The notes under the pieces were generated by a model that saw only the letters and a list, made by a program, of their open reading frames with translations, searched no databases and had not been told where the DNA came from. Below are positions 29,593-41,650 of a stretch of DNA of 64,000 bases, piece after piece. The stretch lies in assembly GCA_007115705.1 (NCBI GenBank), contig QXEO01000531.1, positions 16,045,464 to 16,109,463 of the forward strand, read 5' to 3'. The stretch is from Dactylis glomerata (taxonomy: Eukaryota > Streptophyta > Magnoliopsida > Poales > Poaceae). Both the position numbers and the translations under genes were made by a program. Every line of letters starts with the position of its first letter. The first letter of the stretch is position 1.

Positions 29593-32500
29593 TGTAACGA
29601 CCCGCCTTTTACTAAAGGCAAATCTCCTGTGTATCTGTGCCATTCCCTGGATCAGTAGATAGCACCACAGTACAAAATAAGTAATCATTGCAATAGCATC
29701 AATATTACAACGTAAATCTAGTTACATAGGTCTTCAACCTTACGAGTACACAGCTTAAAGCATAGTTGCAGTGAGCTTCCATCTTCATCAAGTGCCACAG
29801 GCAGACGTGTTGGAATGTAAGCTCGAGATCCTACTCCTGGTTCCTTACTCGAAATAAAACCTGCACGTTTGAATATGCAGCCCCAGAGGGGTCAGTACAA
29901 TGATGTACTGGCAAATGACACATATTTGGTGGCATTTTTGTGGAAAGACTATACTACAATGACATTTGGCTGGTGGATCTCAAAGGCTGATTTGCATAAA
30001 GCCAATTTTATCCTATAATCCATTTTAATACTTTCTTTCAACAAATTTTATTTTTCAAGGGTCAAGACAACCCCCATACACTACATACTGGCCGATATGT
30101 AGTTCTGGGCGCAACTCAACAAAGTTGGAACCTCAGGCACCACCACCCCTCGGAGTGTATGGTCCTTAGTTCCTACCTAGGGGTTTCTAGACAAATTTTA
30201 ATAATTCAGAAACGGTGATGAGATTATTCCGTACATTCCATGTCTAGAGACTCAATTGTCCATAACCGAGGACACGGCTAATCGATTAGATTTAAACACC
30301 TTGCAAGGGTTGTGCACTTTCACCTTACGATTCATTTTATGCCCATACATAAAATGAAACGAGACCTTTTAGAGGAGAGGGCAACTAACTGGCAAGATCC
30401 GTTCCCAACCTATAATTCATCTACCACCATCTTCTCGCACATAGTTGCACTCCCACATCTAATCAGTCAAGACAGAGCCCATAATGTCATAAGGCTGCAC
30501 TGGAAGTACACTAAGCATGGAAGACATAGCCATCTCTTTATTCCTGGGTGGCCATCCCGAGCGGTATTCTGTTCCCACATCCTCTTTATGAGGCTTGCGT
30601 CCCAGAACCCACCTACCTCACCTCATCTTATCAAACCATTCCACCCAGGTGTTTCATTTTAGTTGAAGTTCTTAACTTTTCACAAAACACTTTTCAAGTG
30701 ATCTTAGCATGGCATCAATATTAACAAAGTATTTAGCATCCTATCAGGTGGGGTTTGAGGGATAGTTACACACTACTAGGATCTAAGCATTTGATAAAAC
30801 AGTTGAGTAAAACACCTATCATGCATACTACAAGAGGTGAACAACTAATGCATAAGTAAAAAGGGTGAGGGAAACATGTGTGTCACTTGCCTTTTGAAGA
30901 TCACGATCTTTCAGTCCTCTCAACTAAGCACGTAGCTCTTCGCACAAACTATAGCACAAAAATAACATACCATAAACAATCCATACAAACACAATCAAAC
31001 AAATCAAACAATTGAAAGGTGTTTGTTTAACAGTTTAGATTTATTGAGATGTTATGATAGAAAGATATGGTAAAGGATCATGATTTGTGAGATATGAATT
31101 TGAGAGCTAGTTGGGGGAGATCAGTATGATTTGAGAGAGGTTTAGATTAGGCATAATATAATTGATGAAGTTTTTATACTTTATCGAGGTACGAAAGAGT
31201 TTCAGATTAGCTCATGTGAAATGGATCACATAGGTGTGGGATAGTGCAACCAAAATACTATTTGAATAAGTGTAACAACATTTATTCTTTAAATAGCATA
31301 TATCACACTTAGGCACTAGGCTAGGTTTCAAGAGTGCTTGAAGTACTCAATTAGCACATTTGCAAGTTGAATGGTTCAATACATGTGAACAAAAACTAGG
31401 TAGGCATTGATTGGGTATGGATGGTTTATATTTGAGGACATGGCTCAATTGGTTCATTGATCAACATGGAGTATAACACATACCATGGTATGGGTTATAA
31501 CAACTCCACATTAGTAGAATCTAAGTTTTGAGATGAATTCACATTTCTACTCAAGTAGCGCAATTGCCATTTGAGTACATGTATGAATTAGACAAAATGT
31601 GATGAGTGAGATCTTTATGCTTTATCAAAGCATATTGAATCTTGGAATATCTCATGTGGGTAAATCACATAAGAGACAAAATAGTGCAATAGCAATACTA
31701 TTGAATAAGTGTGATAACAATTATTCTTAAATAGTATAATTTACACTTAAGCTTAGGTTAGGATTCATGAATCATTGAGTTACTCAATTAACTCATTTGT
31801 TAATCGGATAGCTCTACACATGAAATCAGGATCAAGTGGACAGAAGATTGAGTAAGGGTAGATAACATTTGAGATTATGGTTTAAGGTTCCGATTGGGTA
31901 CATGGAGTATTGGATAGGTGCTATAATATTGATTAGATCAATATAGCAAGAATATAATCTATGATTGAGATGTATCACACTTTACTCAAATGACACATTT
32001 GTAGTTTGAATAAGTGGGTACTATACAAGATAGGTCTAAGTAGATATGATCTTGATCAAGATATTGTTTAGACAACAATGATGGCTAGGTATGATTGTAA
32101 GATTTGCTATGGTAGAAGGAAACATTGATTAAAATAGAAATAGAATTAATCTATATAGGAATACTCAAATTCTCATATTAGAATTTGAATAATTGTGAGG
32201 TGGTTCAAGAAATTATGGGAGTGATGCTACTGGATATCTTGCAGTAATACAAAGTCACTGCAATTGGATTCACTCTAAAATGAGTTATAGAAATTGAATT
32301 ATCACAAAAATTGTGATTTGGATAGATTTGAATGCACAAAGTGTGTGCACATATCAAATTTGATATTTCTTGATCCTATGATGTTCTACAAGTTGAGAGG
32401 ATTCCAGAGACTACAAATTTGTAATTTTTGGATACTTGGTTCTAAAGATATGGATTTAATCAGCTAACAGAAGGTTTGATTCCAATTTGAAAATAGTTTC

Positions 32501-34132
32501 AAATTGAACCCATAAAATATAATATTTTATGGTACTGCGGGATTCTAGAAGTCTCAAGGATTCTAACGAGATATTATTTGTTATTTTCTGAGTTACAGAT
32601 CAAAAGTTATGAATTTTCAAAGATTTGGATCAAATCTGGTTTCAAACTTCTATTTGATTTTCGTTTTAACCAGAAGCTGACATGTGGCCGATTCCGATTG
32701 GTTGATACCCCTTCGGTTGGATCACGATTGAGAGCCGTCGGATTTAAAGCAGATCTGAACGGTCTAGATCGACCGTACCGGTTCGTTCTAAGTGGATATG
32801 TCCGATCCACTGGATCTCGATCGGACGGTTCTAATTGGATCTGGGGAAGGTCCTCACCTAGGGCTTGATCTCCGGCCACCGGCGGCGAGGTACGGCACTG
32901 GACTGGACGACGGCGTCGAAGCAGAGGCTCCCGGAGGCGATGGAGAGGTCGACGAGGCGAGTCTGGATGCGGGGAAGCCTATGGTGTCCTCCACGAGCTC
33001 GATTGCGTCCTCGAGGGTTTGCAGGGCCTGAACGGAGGGCTCCAGGCGGCGGTGAGATGCAGGTGAGGTTCCACTCCTCGATCTCTTGCAGAATGGACGA
33101 GGGGAACAAGTCGGGGAGGGGCGCCTGGGAGAGGTGAAGGAGCTAGAAGAGAGAGGGAGGGCTGGGGCTTACTGGCGGCGCCGAATTCAACCGAAAATAC
33201 TTGCAGGTATGCGGGGCTCCGGCGAGGAATTCCGCCGTCCTCGCTGCGGCTCGAGTGGAGTAGCAAAAGGGGAGAGGGAGAGGATGCCCAGGGCTATTTA
33301 TAGGCATAGGCGAGGGATCGAAATGGTAGGCATTAATCGGGATTAAGAGGGGGGGCGTTACTCCGGCTGTTTCCAGTGAGAGAGAAGGAGAGGGATTTCT
33401 GGGGAAGAAGAAGATCTGACTGGTGGGTCCGGTCTGACTGGTGGGGTCCACGCGTCAGCGTCGGGAGAGAGGAGGCAGAGATACCCTTTCGGGTTCGGCT
33501 TCCTGGGCTGCGGGCTGGATCCTCTTCTGGGCCGAAAGGGTTCCCCGAGGCCCTTTTCTAGTTTTTATTTCCTTTTCTTCTTTTCCTTTCCTGTTTTTCT
33601 TATTTCCTTTCTAGGATTTGCATAAATGTTTCAAATCAATTCAAACCAAAATCTAAATTCTTCTAAAATTCACATAAACCATACAAAACAGTAAGGAACA
33701 TGTTTTCATAAATAAAACTAATTTCCAAATAAAAACTCTATAATTCAGACAAAGGGTTTATTTGCATAAACCAAAGTAGAAATAGGTTTTTAAAGTAATT
33801 CTTTTAAAATCAGAGAATAAACTCTATAAAAATAGTTTTTGAATTATATTTGTAAAACATTCCTTTGGCATAGAAAACTTTATAAACTATTTTGTAAATA
33901 TCCCTGTGCAAGATAGCTTGCATAGGTTTGAATAAACAGAAAGTAGTATTTTGAAACTTGATCTTTCTCAAAGAAGTTCTTCAAGAAATAAATAGAGGAT
34001 TTTAAATAGTTTTCAAACAAAGCTTTCAAATAAATCCAAAAAGTTTTAAATCCCTGTGAATTTTCAATCAACACAAGCAAAATAAAAACGAAAATTTTCC
34101 CCCAAAATTTGATAAAATCTTGGGTCGTTACA
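29593..34132 (-). repeat. LARD 5' LTR (right, 4,540 bp)
   Basis: Same TGTAACGACCC...GGGTCGTTACA termini as the left LTR. Transcription would start left of the TATA box at 33294-33303 and run leftward through the GC-rich leader at about 32700-33290. A motif CCATAACCGAGGAC occurs at 30261-30274, shared with the solo LTR at 48778. Confidence 0.93.
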
Positions 34133-34137
34133 ACCCT

Positions 34138-36277
34138 CCTTGCCTTCATTCCCACAATAGCTACCCACACCTTCTGCTCCCTTTTCTTGCGGTAGCAGCA
34201 CACAGCCCTTAACACTCCTCTCCCCAGCCTTCCCTCTCACTGTAGCATCTTTTCACCACTATACGACAGAAGAGTAGATCTCGCCGGGGTGTAGTGAGGC
34301 AGCAGGGTCGTTAACACTCCTCTCCCCACCCTTCCCCTCACTGTAGCATCTTTTCACCCACCACAACAGAAGAGTAGATCTTGTCGGAGTGCAGGGCGGC
34401 AGCAGGGTCGTTAACACTCCTCCCCACCCTTCCCTTGTAGCATCTTTTCACCACCACAACAGAAGAGTAGAACTGGCCGGAGCGCAGGGAGGCAGCAGGG
34501 TTGTCATCTCCAAGCTCTAGGAGCAGCCATAGCGATGGTGCAGCGAGGAACACGCAGAGGCAGAGACCCACTTACGAGGTTGGACACTTCACTGAGGCAG
34601 CCGTACACTTTCTTGTCTAAGGCGGGTCGGATGCCTTACTATTTCGGGGCGCCTCAGCGCCTAAGCGATGCTTAGACGATGCTTGAAAAACCATGCTCGT
34701 CATGCTTGCACCTTATTCAACTCTCAGGATTCTCTGTCATGGCTCTGGTCTCCTCCCATGCCATACGCCATACGTGTCATCATCACATGTGGACCTTGTC
34801 TAGTACAAGTCTCTACTATGGTTCATGTCAGCACCACACTCTCTTCACTCATCTCCCAGTTTCTCCCATCTCCCACATTTGATGTGGCGATGCTTCGCCT
34901 TTATGTCAGCATCCATCCTTCTCTTACCGGAAATCATGTGACATTCCATGCTTCCCTTTCACCATCTTTCCCTCTTTACGTTAGACTTACTTTTATGTAA
35001 CACAATCGCTTATATACGCGAACTAAGATGATGAGGAAAACAGAACTGTAAGTTTTAGTTTTCAGTCTTAAATTTGTAAGGAACAAAATGAATTAGTTTA
35101 CACAGGTGAACTTCATCACCTGAAATGTAATCGTTGTCTCGTCTACATTTTGCTGCACCAGCGGCTTGCGTCTTAGGTGTCGTTACCAAAGCAACATCTC
35201 TTCCATTCGGATAAAATCGTGCAAAAAATTGGGCTCCAGGCTCCACAAAATGTGTGTTATCTAAGTGGCAGCCCCTACCAAATGAAGGGTTCCTTAGGGG
35301 AAATTTCTTTTAGATAGGTGGGCCATGATTTTTGTTTAGTTTTTGGGGATAGGCATGTAAATGAGCTGAGCTCAAGCGAATATATATAAGTGATTTTGGT
35401 ACGTAACCAAAACCCGGTGCTAGCTATCATCACCAGTCCATGTGCTTTGAGATTGGTACTTCCTTTTTCCTACTAGTTCCTAGTGTGACACATAGAAATG
35501 GAGTGAAATGGGTTTTCTCTCCATGCATTGACGCATTCACCTGACCAGTGCAGAGATTTTGAATTATGTTTCCGTTTTTGTGGTCAAAAGTGCTGTGGGA
35601 GCATGGTTCGAATTGAAAAGTGTTCTGCTTATAACACATGTGCAATGCTTTGGGCCAGCATCAGCAGACTGGGCTTACAGGCTTCTGCCCCTGGCGGAAT
35701 TTTTTTATTGAATTGAACTGTGACACTGGTCTGAATCGGTTACGCATCTCGGTACTGGATGGTTGGCACCAATGTTGTCCTAGTCTTAGCCAGGTACCAT
35801 AAGCCCAGTAACGGCCCATCCTTTACCCAATCATTGCTGGTGCTCTCCGCCTCTCCCCCATTCTAGGGTTCCACTTCCTCTGCGATTGGTGGCTACGACA
35901 TGTAGCAATGGGAGACGAAGATCGGCTCGAGGGAGTCACCGCCGGCACGCATACTTCTTTGGACGAAGGTCAGGCACCGGAATCTGTTCCCCGAGTGGAA
36001 CCCGCCTGGGGATTTGGATAAAGCGCATGCGAGGATAAATCCCGCGATGCGGAACCTGCCTGGCTGGCACACAGCCGCCCAACGTCCGCCGTCCCAGTGC
36101 ATGCATCGTGGACCTCACCGTCGCAAGTAGCTCGCTGAGGTACGGTATGAACCAGCGCAGGTTGTAGTATCTGTTTGCGATGTGTTGATCTCGGACTAGT
36201 TTGCAAAGTCGTTCTAATTTACTAGTGGTAATCTGAGTGCATACTGTAGCCTGCTCCATTGCCTTCTATTCTATAAG
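34138..36277 (+). repeat. Middle part of tandem copy 2
   Basis: Resumes CTCCTTGCCTTCATTCCC exactly where copy 2 was cut at 22339. It contains the ~100-bp repeats (34242-34505), the right end of the inverted-repeat element (near 34694), the exon-like piece at 35521-35795 and the MGDEDRLEG start at 35908. A minus-strand frame at 35246-35055 (EPGAQFFARFYPNGRDVALV) is open here but has a TAA in copies 1 and 3. No functional gene is claimed. Confidence 0.75.
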
Positions 36278-36416
36278 GGCTCGTTTGGCTGCCATCATTT
36301 GGGTTGGAATTAAGGAATTCATTTGTGATTCTAATAATTAACCTGTTTGGCTGCCACAGAATTGGTCCTGGAATTCATTTGGAATTCCATGATTTTTATC
36401 TGATGCCTAACCTTAA
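36278..36416. mobile_element. Truncated MITE-like fragment
   Basis: Starts GGCTCGTTTGGCTGCCATC and has an internal near-duplicate CCTGTTTGGCTGCCAC and palindromic GGAATTCATTTGGAATTCC. These words are common at ends of grass hAT- or Tourist-like MITEs. Its right part is cut by the next LTR element, so both ends cannot be compared. Confidence 0.35.
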
Positions 36417-36455
36417 TACCTTTTACCTCCCCGACAACGGCGCGAGAAAAGAGCT
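36417..36455 (-). other. Primer-binding-site segment outside the left LTR
   Basis: 39 bases matching 41612-41650 (TACCTTTTACCTCCCCG...AGAAAAGAGCT) lie outside the left LTR. On the minus strand they carry CGCGCCGTTGTCGGGGA, a primer-binding-site sequence of the tRNA-Asp type. A simple 3' LTR should be followed by host DNA, so this implies a lost neighbouring element copy or a chimeric insertion. Confidence 0.7.
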
Positions 36456-38002
36456 TGATATCTATGCACTTCTATTCTTGTAGACACTTGTTGGGCCTCC
36501 AAGTGCAGAGGTTTGTAGTACAGCAACAAGTTTCTCTTAAGTGGATTACCTAAGGTTTATCGAACTCAGGGAGGTTAGAGGTCAAAGGTATCCCCTCTCA
36601 AGCAATCCTACAATCACGATACAAGAAGTCTCTTGTGTCCCTAACACACCCAATACACTTGTCAGATGTATAGGCGCACTAGTTCGGCGAAGAGATAGTG
36701 AAATACAGGTAATATGGATGATGATAATTGGTAAATGCAATCTGAAATAAATATGGCAACAAACAAATATATAGAAAAACTAATAGTAAACGGCGCCAGA
36801 AAAGAGCTTGACGCTAAGTTGACGCGGGAAATACTTAGAACCAAGGCCTAGGGATCATACTTTCGCTAGTGGACACTCTCAACAATGGTATCATAATTGA
36901 ACAAATAAATATCTTCTCTTCAGTATGCTACTCTGAATTACTCTCCGGTTGAATAACACTAATCATTGCGTAGGGCTACAAAAGCACTCCTCAAAGGTTG
37001 CAAGCCTATACAATGGACACCCCACGCTGTCACTTTGAATATCCAAAGTTAGCACTTAACAAACACCACTTCATAGAGATATCCAATTCAAATCATAACT
37101 CATGATAAGTATTATTGTAACTTAGCCCTAGTACTAACATGATGCACACACTGTCACCGTTACACCATGGAAAGAGGAATAGATCACTTCAATACAATCA
37201 CTTGAGGTAATTATTCTCATAATCCATGTCTAAAAACCACACAAGATAGGCGATCTCAGAGATTACTCCAACAATACCACTTGAGTACACATAATAGATG
37301 AAGAGTATCAATCTACTTATTCAACTAGATACAAAGCTCATGATCACATATAGATCACATCATGGGGGAGAGAGAGATGAACCACATAGCTACCAGTAGA
37401 TCCTCAGCCTCAGGGATGAACTACTCCCTCCTCATCAGGGGAGTCAGCGATGGCGATGGAGATGGCGGTGGAGTCGATGGAGATGGATTCCGGGGGCACT
37501 TCCCCGTCCCGGCAGGGTGCCGGAACAGAGAATTCTGTCCCCCGAACTTGGCTTCGCGACGGCGGCGGTTACGGAACTTTTCATGGAGGAAGGCCGATTG
37601 ATTTAGGGTTTTCGCATCGGGGACTTTATATAGACGGAAGGGCGGCGTCAGAGGGTAGCCAGGGGCCCCACACCATAGGGCCGCGCGGCCTGGGGGCCAC
37701 CCGCGCCTGTGGGTGGTGTGGCCGCCCCTTGGCTGGCCTCTGGTCCTTTTTTGGCTTCCCAGGTGCGTGATGGAGTAATATTGACTTCGGCTTTTTTCCC
37801 GTCCAATTCCGAGAATATTTCCTGTGTAACTTTTCTGAAACACAAAAACAACAGAAGACAGGAACTGACACTGTGGCATCTCGTTAATAGGTTAGTTCCA
37901 GAAAAAGCATAAAAGTGCCACAAAGTGAAGACAAAACATATAGCAATTGGTGTAAAACAAGCATGGAGCATCCAAAATTATAGATACGTTTGCAACGTAT
38001 CA
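36456..38002 (-). repeat. Left LTR (3' LTR on minus strand)
   Basis: Starts TGATATCTATGC and ends TTTGCAACGTATCA. A minus-strand TATA box CTATATAAAG is at 37624-37633. Plus-strand open frames in this LTR are repeated in the right LTR and are not counted as genes. Confidence 0.85.
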
Positions 38003-38701
38003 GCATCCCCAAGCTTAACTCCTGCTCGTCTTCGAGTAGGTAAGTGACAAACAAAATAATTTTTGAGGTGACATGCAGCCAACACAATCTTGATCATCAT
38101 AATGTAAAAGCATTGCTAGCTGAGATCAAAGTACTTTAAACACAGGCATGATAGACATATTAAAACCATATAACTCAGCACTATGTCACAACATGAAAGG
38201 TAACACAAACAAAAGATCATGAAAAATGATGCACTGAAAGTTATAAGATTGTCCCGATCATAGAGAACCATAAGAGAATGATATTCAGCTTGTCCTTTAT
38301 AGTGAAGAAAAACATAAATGCAAGGACACCTTCAATGTTTAACAGGCGACTAGATACAAGTAATTTAGAACAAGCAATAGCATAATATGAATCAAGCAAT
38401 AAATTTTGGGACCATGCATATTGCACTAAGAATGACAACTGTGCTCTCTTAAGGGTACATAAAATGAGAAGGTGAAGACTCAACATAAAAAGTAAAAGAT
38501 AGGGCCTTCGCAGAGGGAAGTATTGATTAACTCATGTGCCAGAGCTTTTTATTTTGAATGAAACCAAAGTAAAATTGTTTTGAGAGGTGGTTGCTTTTTG
38601 TCAATGATTGGTAATAGAGGGCTTGATATCTTCCATAATAAACTAGTTTGGGGACCGTTCCGAAATATTAATCATGTATATCATGCACATTTTATATAGC
38701 T

Positions 38702-38901
38702 TGACACTCCTCCCTACCATTTCTTTCACAAACCATGGCTAGCCGATTCCATCGGGTGCCTTCCAAACTTTCTCATACCTTGGAGGAGTGTCTATTTTTT
38801 ATTTATTTAGTTTGGTACTCCTCCCAACCTTTTGATCCACAAACCATGGCTAACCGAATCCTCGGGTGCCTGCCAACATTCACATACCATGGATGAGTAC
38901 C
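38702..38901. repeat. Two diverged ~90-bp repeats
   Basis: Both copies share ACTCCTCCC, CACAAACCATGGCTA-CCGA, TCGGGTGCCT-CCAA and a terminal CATACC-TGGA-GAGT. In each, the two ends are roughly inverted (GACACTCCTCC / GGAGGAGTGTC), so each unit can fold into a hairpin. Confidence 0.65.
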
Positions 38902-40710
38902 ATTTTTTTATTTTTTCACCTTTTTTTGTTTTATATGATAGTGGTCTAACAGCCCCCGTGCAAAATTAATGATGAGCAGATGAAGCTGCCTAGTCAAGGC
39001 GTAACCAATTTAATATGGAAGATACCAAGCCCAGCTACGACTTCCTCATGAGCTAAAAACAGTGTCACAAAATGAGAAGTTTTTGAAGGTTTTAAAGGTA
39101 GCACACGGATATTTACTTTGGAGTGGCCGTGAAATACCACATGTAGGTATATATGGTGGACACAATTGGCAAACTTGGTTTTTGGATATTGGATGCACGA
39201 GTAGAGCTCATACTCAGTACAAAGTGATGGCTAGCAAAAGACTGGGAGCGACCTTCTTAAGAGAGCAATAACGGCCATAATCATGCACAGCGACAAAAAA
39301 TATTGATGAAAGCATAAAGTGGTATTGCAAATTAAAAACTAAATGATCATATAGGCATTAGAAGACTTTTTTATAGTCATAACATGTTTAAGCATGTGCC
39401 AAGTCAACCCAATTAAAACAATCGAAAGAGAATACCACAAACCTATGCTTTATGATAAAAACAATGCATGATGCTTTCAATGACACATTAAGCACTCTCA
39501 GTTATTTGAGACAATTCATACTACAACACATAACACTAAGCATATAATAAGAATAACATCCAACATGATATGCCAAGGTAAAAGTCACAGTCTAGACAGC
39601 TCCCTTTTTGCATCACTATTTGCATGAAATATTTTACTCGTTTCCAACACCAATCAACTTATTTGAAGCCATTTTAAAAGGTGATATTCATGAATATCAG
39701 AGAACATATTATACCTAGCTACAAAGAACTAAAAAGTTCTAAAAAAAACTAAAAGAAAAACAAGAGCTAAACGCAGTACTAGCAAAAAGGGAACACTCAC
39801 GGGATAAAAAGAGTGAAAACTAGAGCGTTCATGACAATGAAAACGGAGCGTGTCTCTCTCCAAAACAAACATGATGAGATCCAACCATATACTGAAGCAA
39901 ACAAAACTAAACTAATACTGAAAACTAAAGCTAAGACGCTCCAAGAATAACACATCTCATATGAAGCAATAAAAATATAGTGTAACGAAAGATTACTTGA
40001 TATCTTGTGATGAAAGAGAGGATGCCTTGGGCATCCCCAAGCTTTGACGCTTGTAATTCTTGGATATATCTTGGGGTAGTAGGGGAATCCCCAAGCTTGA
40101 TCTTTTGTCCATCCTTCATCTCATTATATCATTCCTTCCCTACACTTGAAAACTTCCTTCATACAAAATTTTACACAATCCTCATTAACAACGTTAGTGT
40201 AATCAAAAATAATAAATCCAATTTGGTTCAGTTTCACCACAAGTCTAACAACCTTTAAAACATTAGCTACTGTCACTACTTCTTTTAAAGCTCTTTCTTC
40301 ATATAAGAACAGCAAAAGGGTAGGATTAAGGGGCAAATGCAAAAGTTGGCAGAAATATGTCAAAACAGAACAGTACAGAAAGAACAATTTTTTGAAGATC
40401 TTCTGTTGCTCAAATGAAAAAGTGCAAAACTAATGAAAGTTGCATAATAACCCGAGGCACGTGCACAAAAAACAACGTAATCCGACGTTCTGGCTGGGAG
40501 ATATGAATTTTTTGGTAAACAGCACAAAATCTATTTCAGGACAGCACCTTCCCCAAATCTTATTTCCTCTCAATTAGAGGCTATTCTTGGTACAAAAACA
40601 AAATAAAAAGGATAAGGAGAGGTTGCTACAGAGGTAACAACTTCTGAGACGCAACAAAACAGGAAATAACGGGAATAAAACATGGGTTATCTCCCAAGAA
40701 GTGCTTTTCT

Positions 40711-41178
40711 TTAACGCCTTTCAGCTAGGCACATTGATTTTAAAAGATGCTCTTGTAAGGAATAAGAGTTGAAGCAGAAGAGAACATCAAAAAGTAAATA
40801 TGAAACACTTTTAAGTCTAACCCACTTCCTATGAAAAATAATCTTGTAAAGAAACAAGTACTGAAAGCATAAAGCAACAAGCATAGGAAAGCAAACCAAG
40901 TGCAACTTCAAGATTTTCAACAAAAAGAGAGGAGACTTAATATTATTGAGATGCATACAACTATGTTTCCCTCTCTCATAATAACTTTCAGTAGCATCAT
41001 GAATAAAATTTACAATATAACTATCACATGAAACATTCTTATCATGAGCCACATGCATAAAATAATTATTACTCTCCACATAAGCATAGTCATTCTTATT
41101 AATTGTAGTGGGAGCAAATTCAACAAAATAGCTATCATTATTATTCTCATCACCATAATCATCAAGTATAGGAGGCAT
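40711..41178 (-). CDS. Transposon ORF of unknown function
   Basis: 155 codons from ATG 41178. The acidic N-terminus (DDYGDENNNDSYFVEFAP) is followed by TESYYERGKHSCMHLNNIK and a hydrophobic, possibly membrane-spanning middle (LLKILKLHLVCFPMLVALCF), then a basic patch. No enzyme motif. It lies near the 5' end of the element in its own orientation, about 470 bases from the right LTR. Function unknown; a spurious frame cannot be excluded. Confidence 0.35.
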   Translation of the reverse strand: MPPILDDYGDENNNDSYFVEFAPTTINKNDYAYVESNNYFMHVAHDKNVSCDSYIVNFIHDATESYYERGKHSCMHLNNIKSPLFLLKILKLHLVCFPMLVALCFQYLFLYKIIFHRKWVRLKSVSYLLFDVLFCFNSYSLQEHLLKSMCLAERR

Positions 41179-41622
41179 ATTATAATCATAATTAATTTTC
41201 TCCTAAATAATAGGTGGACTAAAAATAACATATTCATCATTGTAATCATCATATATGGGAGATAAAGTATCATCAAAGTAAATTTTCTCCTCTAAAGCCG
41301 GGGACTAAAAAGATTATTTTCATAAGAACTAGCTTCCCCAAGCTTAGACTTTTCCATAGCATTAGCAATAATGGTGTTCAAAGAATTCATACTAACAACA
41401 TTGTTATTAGCATGCAAATAAAGTTCCATATGTTTTTTAATTTTCTCTTCAAACACTTCATGTCCTGACTCAAGATAAATAGTATAAAGATCTCAATTTT
41501 GTTGTTGTTTTCCATTAAGCCTAACTAGTGAAAATAAAAACAAGAAACAAAAAGATGCAATTACAGAATCTAAAGGAAATAACTTCGAGCACCCACACAC
41601 GAGGATGTGAGTACCTTTTACC

Positions 41623-41640
41623 TCCCCGGCAACAGTGCCA
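41623..41640 (-). promoter_or_regulatory. Primer-binding site of the 36.4-43.2 kb element
   Basis: TGGCACTGTTGCCGGGGA on the minus strand, a slightly changed form of TGGCGCCGTTGCCGGGGA known from Athila-like and other gypsy elements. It is ten bases from the LTR end rather than adjacent, so the LTR end or priming position is not fully certain. Confidence 0.65.
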
Positions 41641-41650
41641 GAAAAGAGCT

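Larger units (their letters stand above)
22340..34132 (-). mobile_element. Young large LTR retrotransposon derivative (LARD-like), no pol
   Basis: 11,793 bases bounded by two direct repeats with TGTAACGACCC...GGGTCGTTACA ends and flanked by ACCCT (22335-22339 and 34133-34137). Copies 1 and 3 have the empty site CAGTACCCTCCTTGCC. The primer-binding site is next to the right LTR on the minus strand and the purine tract next to the left LTR, so the element reads right to left. The internal domain is only 2,712 bases and encodes no protease, reverse transcriptase or integrase. LTRs of about 4.5 kb and a short non-pol interior fit the LARD class described in barley. It must depend on enzymes from other elements. 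Confidence 0.93.
38003..41650 (-). other. Internal domain of the 36.4-43.2 kb element
   Basis: 3.6 kb of AT-rich sequence without recognisable gag or pol. A minus ORF at 41178-40711 (155 codons) begins with acidic MPPILDDYGDENNNDSYFVE and passes through hydrophobic segments near its C-terminus. I recall similar predicted proteins recurring in Triticeae transposons, with no known function. The overlapping frame at 41276-41010 is a translation of CAT/AAT-rich repeats. Two diverged ~90-bp repeats lie at 38702-38792 and 38813-38901. Confidence 0.6.

Noticed and set aside
37362..37971. ORFs on both strands repeated at 42571-43165
   Set aside because: They fall in the two LTRs of the 36.4-43.2 kb element around its minus-strand TATA box, with no domain.
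41010..41276. 88-codon minus frame rich in Ile/Met/Leu
   Set aside because: It is a shifted translation of CAT/AAT-rich DNA overlapping the ORF at 41178-40711; composition explains it.
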